The position numbers and the translations under genes were made by a program. From positions 127,900-191,899 of the forward strand of contig NZ_WHZW01000002.1 of the NCBI RefSeq assembly GCF_010667685.1: a stretch of 64,000 nt of DNA. The letters are read 5' to 3'. Below are positions 47,639 through 57,186 of the stretch, piece by piece; within the stretch, counting starts at the first letter, position 1; each line of letters opens with the position of its first letter. The notes beneath the pieces were generated by a model. It did no database searches, was not told where the DNA came from, and saw only the letters and a list, made by a program, of their open reading frames with translations. Origin of the DNA: Bifidobacterium aerophilum. GTDB taxonomy: Bacteria; Actinomycetota; Actinomycetes; Actinomycetales; Bifidobacteriaceae.

Positions 47639-50600
47639 TTACTCCTCGCGGCGGCGACGGATGGCGATCAGCGCACCCGCTCCGGCCAGGAGCACGAAGC
47701 CCGCGGTGGCGGCGAAGCTGACGGCCGCGCCGGTGTCCGACACGCTGCCGGGCTTGTTCGGCTTCGTGGTCGGCTTGGTCGTGGCGCCGCCGTTCGGACC
47801 GGGCTTCTGAGTGTCGGTGCCGGGCGTCTTGTCGGCGGTCTTCAGGGCCGCGATGGCGTCCTGAAGGTCCTTGAGCGCCTGGTCGACGGCGGTCTGGTCG
47901 GCCTTCTCGTCGGAGAGGACCGCCTTGGCCGCGTCGAGCGCCTTGGTGAGGGTGCCCCAGGTGGCCTCGGTGTAGTCGGCCTGCTTGAGCGCCTCCGCCT
48001 TCTTGATCGCCTGGTCGAGGGCGGTCTTGTCGACGACGCCGGGCTCCGGATCCGGATCGGGATCCGGCTGCTCGCCCTTCTTCTCCAGCGCGTCGATCGC
48101 CTTGGTCAGGTTCTCGGCGGCCTGGTCGATGGCGGTCTGGTCGGCCTTTTCGTCGGCGCGGACGGCCTTGGCGGCCTTGAGCGCGTCCTGCATGGCGTTC
48201 CAGCTGTCGGCGGTGTAGGAGTCGGCGGTCAGCGCCTCGGCCTGGGCGATCACGGCGTCAAGCGTCGTGTAGTCCGGTCCCGGCGTTTCGACGGCTTCCA
48301 GCCCGTTGATCGCGGTCGTCAGGTTGGCCGTGGCCAGGGCCACGTCGTAGGCGGTCGCGTTCTCGTCGGCGGACACCTTCTGGGCGGCCTCGAGCGCGGT
48401 CTTCAGGGCCGCGAGGCTTTCCTCGGTGTAGTTGCCCTCGGCGTAGCCTTCGGCCTTGGCGATGAGGTCGTTGAGCTCGGTCTTGTCGGGCTTGACCGTC
48501 TCCTCCTCGACCTCGCGGTCCGTGGTCAGGCGAAGCTCGGCCGCGGAGGCGAACTTGTTCTCCTGGCTGGCGGACTGTCCCGCGGAGGACAGGACGGTCA
48601 GACGGACCTTGACCACGTTCTCGACCGCGTCGAAGCTGGCCTTCTGCCACATGGTGGTGGTGGAGAACTCGCCGTCGGTGACGATGTCCTTGACGGTGCC
48701 GTCAGCCAGCGTGAGCGTGATCTTGTAACCCTTGATCTTGCCGTTGGCGTTGGCGCCGCCGGAACGCGGCAGGTAGCGCAGGCCGTTGACGGTCGTCGGC
48801 TCGGTCAGGTCGAACTGGTACCAAGCGGTGCCGTCGCCGACCGCGTTCGCGCTCCAGCTGGTGTGCCAGTGAGTGGAGTCGGCGCCGTCCTGGGCCAGGT
48901 CGGCCGGGCCTTCGCTCGGCAGGCCCGCGGTCGGCTCTTCGCTGCCGGCCTCGACGGTGTAGGCGTCGGTCGCCACGTCGTACTTGTCGCTGCTCTCGTT
49001 GCCGGGAGCGGTCTTCATGTACTCGGCCAGAGCGGTGAGGATGTTGTACGCCTTGGTGTAGTCCTCGGCGGTCGCGCCGTCCTTGTTGATGAGCACGCGG
49101 GCCTTGACCAGGGTGTCCTGGTACTGCTGCCAGGCGGCGTCGGAGAACTCGGCGCGCTTGCCGTCGTACTCCTTGGTCACCTCGTCGAGCTTGGCGTTCG
49201 CCTCGGCCTTGGTGCGGGACTGGGACTCGACGTGCTCGATCCTGAGGTTGTCGAGCACGAAGTCCTTGTAGCCGCCGAAGTCGGCCGCCGCTCCGCTCGT
49301 GCCCTGCAGGTCGGCCGCGTTCGTGGTCGAGTAGATGCCGAACCAGGAGTCGCCGTTGACGCCACCGGTGAGCGTGAACTCGTAGTGGCCGTCCTCGCCC
49401 AGCGCCTTCTTGAGGTTCTGGAACTCGGTGGACGACGGGGAGACCTCGCCCTGCCCGACGGCGACGGCGTAGATGTCGTCGGAGCCGGACTGGTAGTCGA
49501 ACGACACCTTGTACTGCTCGCCCGCCTCGAACTTCACGTTCTGCGGGATCGTCTGATAGGCGAGCGCGCCGCGGCCGGACAGGCCGTTGACCTTGAGCGA
49601 CCACTTGCCGTCGATCACGTCGTCCATCTTCTTGACGTCCCAGCCGGCCTGCGTGTACGGGTCATGCAGTTCGGACAGGTGGGTGCGGTTGTCCTCGACG
49701 CCCTCGATGCCGCCGATCACGAACGGCCAGATGCCCTGGGCGTTGTTCTCGAAGTCGTTGGTGAGGGTCTTGAGGGTGCCGTCCTTCTCGGAGGTGATGC
49801 CGTCGTAGGCGTTCTCCAGGATGCGCACGTCGTCGAAGTACACGTGGGCTGCGTCGCCGCCGGTGTGGGCCAGCGTCACCTTCACCTCGCCGCTTTCGGG
49901 CGCGGTGAACCACACGTACATGTTCTGGAAGTAGCTGCTGCCGTTTTCCGTGTTCGTGTTGGTGTTGTGCGCGTACGCCTTGACGTAGTTCTTCGCGATG
50001 GACTTGCCGGTGGAGTTGGTCGCCAGCGTCTTGCCGTCGTTGGTGACGGTCACGGACGCGGCGCCGGTGGAGCGGTTGTCGACGCCCACGTACAGCGCGT
50101 AGCGCTTGCCGGCCTCGAGGTCGGTGATCTTCTGGGAGACCTCGACCTTGCCGCTCATGCGCAGCATGGCGTTGTTGTCGCCCTCGACCTCGGCGGTGCC
50201 GGAGCCGGCCACGGTCCAGTTGGACTTGAGCGTGTCGTCTCCGCCGTTGAAGCCGGCGTCGACCACGTGCATGTCGGTGCTCCAGTTGACCGCGATCTGC
50301 TTGGCTTCGCCCTTGTACACGACGTACGGGGTCTCGGCTTCGGCGTCGAGCGTGATCCGGCCGTTCGCCACGGCGACGGTCTTCTCGTTGGTCTTGCCCT
50401 GGTCGGTCAGCTGGTACACCTTGACGCTGGAGAGGTTCTCCCAGCCGGAAGGCAGTTCCCAGGTGGTCTGGCCGCCGGTGGTGTTCCAGTGGTAGAGCTT
50501 CTGCTCGGAGTCCTTGACGATCTCGCCGGTGGACGAATCCCACATCCACGGCAGCAGGTACGACTCGGTGCCGCCGGTGCCGTTGTCGCCGCGGGAGACC

Positions 50601-53518
50601 GCGCCGGAGGCGACCGTCACGCCGTTGAACGTGATGGTGCGGTCGCGGTAGGCCGCGCTGGAGGTGTCGTTCGAGCCGCGCGAGAGGACCACGACGTTGC
50701 CGTTGTCGTCCTTGAGCGTGATCTGCTCGTTGCCGCCGTTGACGTTCGCGTCCTGGGTGGAGGTCGCGTCAAGCGGGCTGTTGACCCACTGCGTCACCTT
50801 GAAGTGCTGGATGAACTTCGTGGACACGTCGTGCGTGTACAGGTTCTCGATGTAGGCGGCGTAGTCGTTGCGGCCCTGCCAGCCCTCGAAATCCTTCATG
50901 TTGTAGCCGCCGAGCAGCGGGGCGTTGGCCGCGCCGCCGTAGCTCGGGTAGTCGCCGACCCAGCTGTCCTTCTGGTGGTTGCGCAGGAAGCGCATCACCT
51001 GCGAGTTCTCGCCCTTCATGCCGGAGCCGCCGTAGGTGAGGTCCGCGGCCCAGTGCTGGAAGGTGGAGTCGTACTCGTTGCCCGCGCCCCATTCGGTGGT
51101 CATGCGCCAGCCGTTGTCGGTGATCATCTGGCTCATCTTGCGGGTCTCCCACGAGTCCTCGGCGCCGGAGGTGTTGTTGCCCCACACGTCGAGGTAGATG
51201 AAGTCCATGTTGTCGCCGACTTCGGCCTTGAGCTCGTTGAAGCGGCTCAGGCGGGAGCCGGAGGCCAGATCGTAGATGCCGTCGATGCCGACGCCCTGAT
51301 CGAGCCAGTTCCAGCCGTAGCTCAGGCCGCCTTCGGAATTGCGGCGCACCATGTCCTCGTTGAACGCCTTGGCCTCCGGGTACATCTCGGACGCGTTGAC
51401 GTGCACGCCGAAGCGGGCGCCGTACTTGGAGCCCTCCTCCATCATGGTGTTCATGTCCTCGGCGCCGCCGATGCGCGAGCCGATGTCGCCGTAGTCCGGG
51501 TGGCCGGAGTCGTGGCCTTCGCTGCCGTAGCCCTTGAGCAGCACCGACTGGCCGAGGCCGTCCGTGTTCAGCGCGACCTTCTTGACGTTGTCGAGCGTGG
51601 TCAGGAACGGGTTCTGTGCCTGGGATCCGAAGTTCATGGCGATGCGCCATGCCACCAGTTCGGGCACTTCCTCGGACTTGTACGGGTTGTTCATGATGTC
51701 GCGGTAGGCGATCGCGCCGTCCTGCCAGTTGACCGTGCCGTCCTCGTTCGCGTCGCCGGCGATGGCCACGGACATCTTCGGCATGTCGGTCTCGTCGACC
51801 GTGTAGGAGCGGCCCTTGGAATCGGTGACGATGCGGTGGTAGTACCATGCGGCGCTCGACAGGCCGAACGAGACGTCGCCCTCGACCGACTGGGTGTCGG
51901 TGATGACGCGTGTGTTCTTCGCGCCGCCGGCGATGTTGCCGCTCGCGGTGGTGCCGTCATGCTCGGAGTTGGACCACAGGCCGGCGCTCAGGCCGGCGCC
52001 CGAGATGAAGCCGTACGTGTAGTCCGCGCCCTTCGCGCTGGTCTCGTCGGTGACGTCGAAGTTCGTGTCGCCGTTCTTGTTCGTGTCGGACGACATGCGC
52101 GCGCCGGTGAACTGGGCGCCGTCCTGGCTGGAACGCACGGAGACGAGGCTGTGGTTCGGGAACGAGATGGTCTGGACCGGGTAGGTCGCCTCGTCCTCGA
52201 GGTTCTCGATCTTCGTCACGTTCAGGGAGAGCGTGTTCTTCTCGACGGTGATCTCGACGGTGACCTTGGCGTTGACGTGCTTGGCCTCGTTCTTCACGGT
52301 GAGCACGTACTTCGCCTCGGTGTCGCTGACCTTGGTGAACGTCACGTCGTCATCGGTCAGTTCGACGCTGGTGCCGTTCACGTTCACGGTGCGCACGTCC
52401 TTCGGCTGGCCGTACATGACCTTGCCGCCGAGCTTGGTCATCGTGTACTTGAGGACCGCCGGGAAGTTCTCCTTGACCTCGACGCTCATCTGGCCGGTCT
52501 TGAGGGTCTGCGTGGCGACCTGCACCGCCTTGTTGAGCGTGATGTCGCCGGCCGTCGCGTCGGCGCCGTTGACGGTCACGTCCTTGGTGGCATCGTCGTA
52601 TCCGGCCGCGGAGACGGCGATCGTGTACGTGCCGTTCTTGAGGTCGGAGAAGGAGAACGTGCCGTCGGCGCCGGTCTTGACCTTGGTCGAGCCGGTGCGC
52701 ACGGTGGCGTTCTCGATGGCCTTGCCAGCCGAGTCGACGACCTTGCCGGAGATGGCGTAGGTGGCCGTGTCGGCGGCCGGGAAGTCCTTGACGTACACGT
52801 CGGTGACCTGGTTCAGGCTCTTCCACGAGCCGGCCTTCATGGCGAGCTTGCCGGTAAGGTTCGTCATCGCCGAATAGTCGACGTCGAACGCCTTCTCGCC
52901 GTCCACGGTGAGCGTGGCGACCTTGGCGTCGGTCCACGAGACGACGATGTCGTGCTCCTCGTTGGCGCTCGGCGCCGGGAGACGGGTGCCGCCGTACCAG
53001 CCGCCTTCGCCGCCGCCGGTGTAGGTCTGCCAGAACCAGCCCTGCGCATCGTAGCCGATGAACAGGCCGCTGCCCGGGTCCTTGTAGCCCAGGAAGAAGC
53101 CGAAGCGGTTCGCCGAGCCTTCCTGCGGGGACTTGACCGTGGCGTGGAAGGAGCCGGCCTTGGAGAAGTCGTAGTCCTCGCCCCAGATGGCCACCGCGGG
53201 CCACTGGTTGGAGGCGGACGGGTCCTTGGCCGCATTGCCATTGGACGCGGAGGACTTGAAATGGGTCCATCCGTCGGCCTCCTCGAGGACCTCGCCGCCC
53301 TGGGCGATGGACTTGTCGAGGCTCCATCCGGCTTCGGCGACGGTCTCGGCATCATCGGCGGTGACCGTCGTGGCGTCCCCGTCGTCGAGCATCTGCAGAA
53401 TCTGGTTCTGCATGTTCTGCGACAGCAGGGGCTCCGCGTACGCCGTGCCGCTCACTCCCATCGGGGATACGACGAGAGCGGCGGCAAGCGCCATCGAAAG
53501 CGCATGTCGTTTCTTCAT
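47639..53518 (-). CDS. Endo-alpha-N-acetylgalactosaminidase, GH101, secreted and membrane-anchored
   Basis: Surface enzyme of 1959 aa that frees Gal-beta-1,3-GalNAc from serine or threonine of mucin O-glycans. A signal peptide (residues 1-28, cut after AYA) is followed by a lectin-like N-terminal domain (about 40-240), a carboxypeptidase-regulatory-like domain (about 255-330), and the GH101 core (about 340-1150). The nucleophile is Asp777 (FIYLDVWGN) and the acid/base Glu809 (TTEWGAGNEYD), matching Asp789 and Glu822 of EngBF. Galactose-binding/CBM32-like domains occupy about 1150-1640, three FIVAR repeats about 1677-1900, and a membrane helix plus RRRREE ends it. No LPxTG is present. ATG 53518 is preferred; ATGs at 53545 and 53542 lack a ribosome site. 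Confidence 0.97.
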   Translation of the reverse strand: MKKRHALSMALAAALVVSPMGVSGTAYAEPLLSQNMQNQILQMLDDGDATTVTADDAETVAEAGWSLDKSIAQGGEVLEEADGWTHFKSSASNGNAAKDPSASNQWPAVAIWGEDYDFSKAGSFHATVKSPQEGSANRFGFFLGYKDPGSGLFIGYDAQGWFWQTYTGGGEGGWYGGTRLPAPSANEEHDIVVSWTDAKVATLTVDGEKAFDVDYSAMTNLTGKLAMKAGSWKSLNQVTDVYVKDFPAADTATYAISGKVVDSAGKAIENATVRTGSTKVKTGADGTFSFSDLKNGTYTIAVSAAGYDDATKDVTVNGADATAGDITLNKAVQVATQTLKTGQMSVEVKENFPAVLKYTMTKLGGKVMYGQPKDVRTVNVNGTSVELTDDDVTFTKVSDTEAKYVLTVKNEAKHVNAKVTVEITVEKNTLSLNVTKIENLEDEATYPVQTISFPNHSLVSVRSSQDGAQFTGARMSSDTNKNGDTNFDVTDETSAKGADYTYGFISGAGLSAGLWSNSEHDGTTASGNIAGGAKNTRVITDTQSVEGDVSFGLSSAAWYYHRIVTDSKGRSYTVDETDMPKMSVAIAGDANEDGTVNWQDGAIAYRDIMNNPYKSEEVPELVAWRIAMNFGSQAQNPFLTTLDNVKKVALNTDGLGQSVLLKGYGSEGHDSGHPDYGDIGSRIGGAEDMNTMMEEGSKYGARFGVHVNASEMYPEAKAFNEDMVRRNSEGGLSYGWNWLDQGVGIDGIYDLASGSRLSRFNELKAEVGDNMDFIYLDVWGNNTSGAEDSWETRKMSQMITDNGWRMTTEWGAGNEYDSTFQHWAADLTYGGSGMKGENSQVMRFLRNHQKDSWVGDYPSYGGAANAPLLGGYNMKDFEGWQGRNDYAAYIENLYTHDVSTKFIQHFKVTQWVNSPLDATSTQDANVNGGNEQITLKDDNGNVVVLSRGSNDTSSAAYRDRTITFNGVTVASGAVSRGDNGTGGTESYLLPWMWDSSTGEIVKDSEQKLYHWNTTGGQTTWELPSGWENLSSVKVYQLTDQGKTNEKTVAVANGRITLDAEAETPYVVYKGEAKQIAVNWSTDMHVVDAGFNGGDDTLKSNWTVAGSGTAEVEGDNNAMLRMSGKVEVSQKITDLEAGKRYALYVGVDNRSTGAASVTVTNDGKTLATNSTGKSIAKNYVKAYAHNTNTNTENGSSYFQNMYVWFTAPESGEVKVTLAHTGGDAAHVYFDDVRILENAYDGITSEKDGTLKTLTNDFENNAQGIWPFVIGGIEGVEDNRTHLSELHDPYTQAGWDVKKMDDVIDGKWSLKVNGLSGRGALAYQTIPQNVKFEAGEQYKVSFDYQSGSDDIYAVAVGQGEVSPSSTEFQNLKKALGEDGHYEFTLTGGVNGDSWFGIYSTTNAADLQGTSGAAADFGGYKDFVLDNLRIEHVESQSRTKAEANAKLDEVTKEYDGKRAEFSDAAWQQYQDTLVKARVLINKDGATAEDYTKAYNILTALAEYMKTAPGNESSDKYDVATDAYTVEAGSEEPTAGLPSEGPADLAQDGADSTHWHTSWSANAVGDGTAWYQFDLTEPTTVNGLRYLPRSGGANANGKIKGYKITLTLADGTVKDIVTDGEFSTTTMWQKASFDAVENVVKVRLTVLSSAGQSASQENKFASAAELRLTTDREVEEETVKPDKTELNDLIAKAEGYAEGNYTEESLAALKTALEAAQKVSADENATAYDVALATANLTTAINGLEAVETPGPDYTTLDAVIAQAEALTADSYTADSWNAMQDALKAAKAVRADEKADQTAIDQAAENLTKAIDALEKKGEQPDPDPDPEPGVVDKTALDQAIKKAEALKQADYTEATWGTLTKALDAAKAVLSDEKADQTAVDQALKDLQDAIAALKTADKTPGTDTQKPGPNGGATTKPTTKPNKPGSVSDTGAAVSFAATAGFVLLAGAGALIAIRRRREE

Positions 53519-53597
53519 ATGTGATTTTTTCCTTGATCTCATCATTGAGGGATGCGGGCTGCGCTGATGAATTGCCGCGCCGCAACTTCAATCAAAA

Positions 53598-53674
53598 ACG
53601 ATAACAGTCTTAACAAAAAAAATCAATTCAGCTCGTGTTCGTTGAAATTACAACGTTTTTAACCATGTTAAGAC
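53598..53674 (-). promoter_or_regulatory. Promoter and inverted-repeat operator candidate for GH101
   Basis: On the minus strand TTGATT (53621-53626) and TATCGT (53598-53603) are 17 bases apart, 80 bases ahead of the gene. GTCTTAAC (53607-53614), inside the promoter spacer, is the reverse complement of GTTAAGAC at 53667-53674; TTAAC/GTTAA also repeats around 53659-53671. The whole gap (53519-53812) is unusually AT-rich for this window. A repressor could bind the pair. Confidence 0.6.
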
Positions 53675-53812
53675 ACTAGTTATTATTGATTTCCCCGTGA
53701 AAGGGGAATATCGTACGGGGTCATGCCGCGGGGAGCATGGAAAGTAGTGGGCATGGGCTAATGTTGATGGGTTTGCGCGCCCGCGCGAGGATCGATGACA
53801 TGAAAGGCCGAC

Positions 53813-55918
53813 GTGCCCAGGAAATTCACCAGGAACAGCAAGAAGAACAATTCGAAGAACAGCCGGAACAACAAGAAAACCTTCGTCGAAGAGATCGCCG
53901 AACCCTACGCCGTGACCGCTCCGGCCACCGAGGCCGAACCGCGCCCGTTCGCCGAACTCGGCGTGCCCGAGCCGCTGCTGCGCGTGCTCGCCGCCGACGG
54001 CAAGACCATGGCCTTCCCCATCCAGGCCGACACCCTTCCCGACTCCCTGACCGGACGCGATATCCTCGGCCGCGGCCGCACCGGCTCCGGCAAGACGCTC
54101 GCCTTCTGCATCCCGCTCGCCGCCCGCCTGTGCGAGGCGGCGTGGGAGCCCGGCATGCCGATGGGCGACTACCGCCGCAACATCAAGACCGTCAAGGCCT
54201 CCCGCCTCGCCGAACGCCAGGCCGACGGCTTCATGCCCCACCCGCGCGGCCTCGTGCTCGCCCCCACCCGCGAACTCGCCAACCAGATCAACGACGTGCT
54301 CGAACCGCTCGCCAACATGGCCGGCATGACCACCACCACCGTCTACGGCGGCGTGCGATACAACCGTCAGATCCGCGACCTCAAATCCGGCGCGGACATC
54401 GTCGTCGCATGCCCCGGCCGACTCGAGGACCTGCTGCGCCAGGAGGCGCTCGTCCTGTCCGACGTGCGCATCGTCGTGCTCGACGAGGCCGACGAAATGG
54501 CCGACATGGGCTTCCTGCCGCCGGTCAGGCGCATCCTCGAACAGCTGAAGCCGGACGCGCAGCACATGCTGTTCTCCGCCACGCTCGACCACGGCATCGA
54601 CGAGGTCGTACGCGACTTCATGCACGACCCGAAGGTCCACAGCGTCGCCGAACCCGAGGACGCCGCCGACACGATGGAACAGCACGTGTTCGAGATCGAG
54701 AAGGCCGACAAGAACGACATGGTGCACGCGCTCGCCTCCGGCACCGGCAAGCGCATCCTGTTCACCCGCACCAAATACCAGGCGAAGAACCTCGCCAAGA
54801 AGCTCACCCAGTCCGGCATCCCCGCCTCCGAGCTGCACGGCAACCTTTCGCAGAACCAGCGCGACCGCAACCTCGCTGCCTTCGAGGAAGGCGACGTGAA
54901 CGTGATGGTCGCCACCGACGTGGCCGCGCGCGGCATCGACGTGAGCGACGTGGAACTCGTCGTGCAGGTCGACCCGCCGGAGGATCCCAAGTCGTTCGTG
55001 CACCGTTCGGGCCGCACCGCGCGCGCCGGCAAGTCCGGCGTCGTGGTCACGCTCGTCGCCCCCGACCAGCGTCGCGAGGCGAGGCGCATGCTCAAGGCCG
55101 CCGGCATCGACGTGACGCCCGTCAAGGTGCGCCACGACTCGCCCGAAGTGCTCGAGCTGATCGGAGAGAAGGCCGACCTCGTGGAAGGCTGGAGCCTCGA
55201 CCAGACGCAGCCGGCCGGCGGACGCGGCCGCAAGGGACGTGGCGGGCGTCGCGGCGACCGCGACAAGGCGTTGCGTCACATGCCGGACGCCGACGATCCG
55301 ACCCTCGGCGGTTCGGCCGGCGGCGAAAGCCGCGAAGAACGGGCGAACCGCCTGATGCACCAGCGCAACGCGATGAAGAAGGAACGCCGTCGCCGCCGCG
55401 CCGCCGAACGACTGGAACGCGCAGCCCAGCAGGCCGCCGCCCGCGACGAGGCCGCGGCCAAGCCGGCGCCGAACCGCGCCGAACGCCGCGCCGGACTGAG
55501 CGACCCGGTCCTCGAACGCCGCGACTACCTGTTCGAGCACCCGGAGGAACGCCGAGGCGGCAATCCGACGACCTCGCAGGCGACGGACGACCGCGCCGCG
55601 CGCGCCGGACGACGAGACCGCGACCGGACGGGCCACCGAGACCGGGACGAGCGCGACGCACGCCGCGACCATGGCAACGGACGGGACGGCCGCACCGGCC
55701 GGACCGAACGCGACGCATACCGGTCAGGCAAGGGCGGCAACAAGTCCGGCGGCAAGCGCATCCACCGCAAGGACGAGAACCGCATCATCACCGACGAGCG
55801 CGGCGAGGCCGTCAAACGCCACGAACGCCGCATGATCGCCAAATACGGCAACGCGGACGGCCCGCGCCGCCGCCACTCCAAGATCAAGCGCGCCCCGTTC
55901 CGCCGTATGGGACGCTGA
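53813..55918 (+). CDS. DEAD-box RNA helicase
   Basis: ATP-dependent RNA helicase of 701 aa, cytoplasmic. After a 22-residue Asn/Lys-rich start ([14 protein letters not shown]), the core has [14 protein letters not shown], the DEAD box at Asp224-Asp227 (VLDEADEM), SAT (FSATLD), and in the second domain [11 protein letters not shown] and [11 protein letters not shown] segment of about 30 residues ([19 protein letters not shown]) is inserted after motif I. The last 200 residues are Arg-, Asp- and Gly-rich ([19 protein letters not shown]), a typical RNA-binding tail. Translation starts at GTG 53813 after AAAGG. Likely a role in RNA turnover or cold ribosome assembly. Confidence 0.93.
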   Translation: MPRKFTRNSKKNNSKNSRNNKKTFVEEIAEPYAVTAPATEAEPRPFAELGVPEPLLRVLAADGKTMAFPIQADTLPDSLTGRDILGRGRTGSGKTLAFCIPLAARLCEAAWEPGMPMGDYRRNIKTVKASRLAERQADGFMPHPRGLVLAPTRELANQINDVLEPLANMAGMTTTTVYGGVRYNRQIRDLKSGADIVVACPGRLEDLLRQEALVLSDVRIVVLDEADEMADMGFLPPVRRILEQLKPDAQHMLFSATLDHGIDEVVRDFMHDPKVHSVAEPEDAADTMEQHVFEIEKADKNDMVHALASGTGKRILFTRTKYQAKNLAKKLTQSGIPASELHGNLSQNQRDRNLAAFEEGDVNVMVATDVAARGIDVSDVELVVQVDPPEDPKSFVHRSGRTARAGKSGVVVTLVAPDQRREARRMLKAAGIDVTPVKVRHDSPEVLELIGEKADLVEGWSLDQTQPAGGRGRKGRGGRRGDRDKALRHMPDADDPTLGGSAGGESREERANRLMHQRNAMKKERRRRRAAERLERAAQQAAARDEAAAKPAPNRAERRAGLSDPVLERRDYLFEHPEERRGGNPTTSQATDDRAARAGRRDRDRTGHRDRDERDARRDHGNGRDGRTGRTERDAYRSGKGGNKSGGKRIHRKDENRIITDERGEAVKRHERRMIAKYGNADGPRRRHSKIKRAPFRRMGR

Positions 55919-55977
55919 CCCGTTTCCCGGACGCCGCGGCGGTTTCGTCGCCGCGGCGCATAAGATGGTTCCTCGTG

Positions 55978-56766
55978 ATGAACCAAGACGACAAACCACG
56001 GGCGGATGCCGCCGCACGCCACGGCATCGTATCGCGTGCGTTCAGGACCGCGCTGCCGCTGACCCTGCCGATCGCCGCCGGATTCTTCTTCCTCGGCGGC
56101 TCCTACGGCCTGCTCATGCACGCCAAGGGATTCGGCTTCCTCTGGCCGGTATGCATGGCGTTCTTCATCTTCGCCGGCTCCATGGAATTCGTCACGGTGA
56201 ACCTGCTCCTGTCCGCGTTCAACCCGTTCGCCGCGTTCCTGCTGGCGATCATGGTCAACTCGCGCCACCTGTTCTACGGCCTGTCGATGCTCGGTCCCTA
56301 CCGCAACACCGGCTGGAAGAAGCCGTACCTCATCTTCGCGATGTGCGACGAATCGTTCGCCATCAACTCGTCCGCGAAGATCCCAGACGACGTGGATCAC
56401 GGCTGGTTCATGCTGTTCGTGAACCTGCTCAACCGCTGGTACTGGATCATCGGCACCGCGATCGGATGGCTCGCAGGCGGCCTGCTGCCGTTCTCCACGC
56501 GCGGCATCGAATTCGTGCTCACCGCGCTGTTCCTGGTGATCTTCCTCGACCAATGGATGGGGGAGCGCCGGCATGTGCCGGCGCTGGTCGGCGTGCTCGC
56601 CTCCGCGGCCTGCCTGGTCATGTTCGGACCCGACCGGTTCATGATCCCCTCGCTGGCGCTGATGCTCGCGCTGTTCGTCCTGCTGCGCCCCTACCTCGAC
56701 GACACGAAGACGGGCGGCGCCACGCGCGACGACCACGATGGTACGGACAAGGAGACGACACGATGA
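55978..56766 (+). CDS. azlC: AzlC-family branched-chain amino acid exporter subunit
   Basis: Large subunit of a two-part exporter for branched-chain and related amino acids, 262 aa. Helices are seen throughout; the family signature is [37 protein letters not shown], then [10 protein letters not shown] and MCDESFAI. The start may be GTG 55975, which is 8 bases past TAAGAT, or ATG 55978; both suggest a leaderless mRNA. The azlD start overlaps its stop by 4 bases. Confidence 0.93.
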   Translation: MNQDDKPRADAAARHGIVSRAFRTALPLTLPIAAGFFFLGGSYGLLMHAKGFGFLWPVCMAFFIFAGSMEFVTVNLLLSAFNPFAAFLLAIMVNSRHLFYGLSMLGPYRNTGWKKPYLIFAMCDESFAINSSAKIPDDVDHGWFMLFVNLLNRWYWIIGTAIGWLAGGLLPFSTRGIEFVLTALFLVIFLDQWMGERRHVPALVGVLASAACLVMFGPDRFMIPSLALMLALFVLLRPYLDDTKTGGATRDDHDGTDKETTR

Positions 56767-57098
56767 CGATGAGCGTATGGCAAGGCATCGCGACGGTCGC
56801 GGTCGTCGCCCTCGGCACGATGATCACCCGGTTCGTGCCCTTCCTCCTGTTCCCCGAATCCAAGGAACCCCCACGGTTCGTCCGCTACCTCGGCAAGGTC
56901 CTGCCATACGCGATGACCGGACTGCTCGTCGTCTACTCGCTCAAGGACGTGTCCGTCGTCTCCGGCAGCCACGGCATCCCCGAGGCGATCGCGATGCTCG
57001 CTATCATCGGGCTGCATCTGTGGAAACGCAACATGCTCCTGTCGATCGCAGGCGGCACCATCCTCTACATGCTCCTCGTCCAGCTCGTCTTCGTGTAA
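56763..57098 (+). CDS. azlD: AzlD-family branched-chain amino acid transporter subunit
   Basis: Small partner of AzlC, 111 aa, with four membrane segments. [14 protein letters not shown] near residue 18 and [21 protein letters not shown] are the AzlD hallmarks. The overlap ATGA with azlC implies coupled translation in near equal amount, as expected for a complex. Confidence 0.93.
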   Translation: MTMSVWQGIATVAVVALGTMITRFVPFLLFPESKEPPRFVRYLGKVLPYAMTGLLVVYSLKDVSVVSGSHGIPEAIAMLAIIGLHLWKRNMLLSIAGGTILYMLLVQLVFV

Positions 57099-57173
57099 CC
57101 CCGCGTAAACCTGTACGAACCCGCGTTAACCGCCGAAAAAGCTCTGGGCATAAGTCCCTTCCGCACCTGACGA

Positions 57174-57179
57174 TACGCT
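57174..57179 (+). promoter_or_regulatory. Putative -10 box of the UPF0182 gene, leaderless
   Basis: TACGCT is followed by exactly 7 bases and the ATG at 57187. No separate ribosome site is seen apart from GAAGG directly beside the start. Confidence 0.55.
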
Positions 57180-57186
57180 TGAAGGC

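Noticed and set aside
47639..47760. LPxTG sortase signal at the end of the GH101 protein
   Set aside because: The equivalent position reads SVSDTG; Leu and Pro are absent, so a standard sortase signal is not supported.
47540..53524. A 1994-codon open frame on the plus strand opposite the GH101 gene
   Set aside because: It mirrors the real gene codon for codon, is rich in Val/Gly/Leu/Asp as expected of a reverse-strand shadow at high GC, and shows no domain. The minus-strand frame has a signal peptide, catalytic motifs and repeats.
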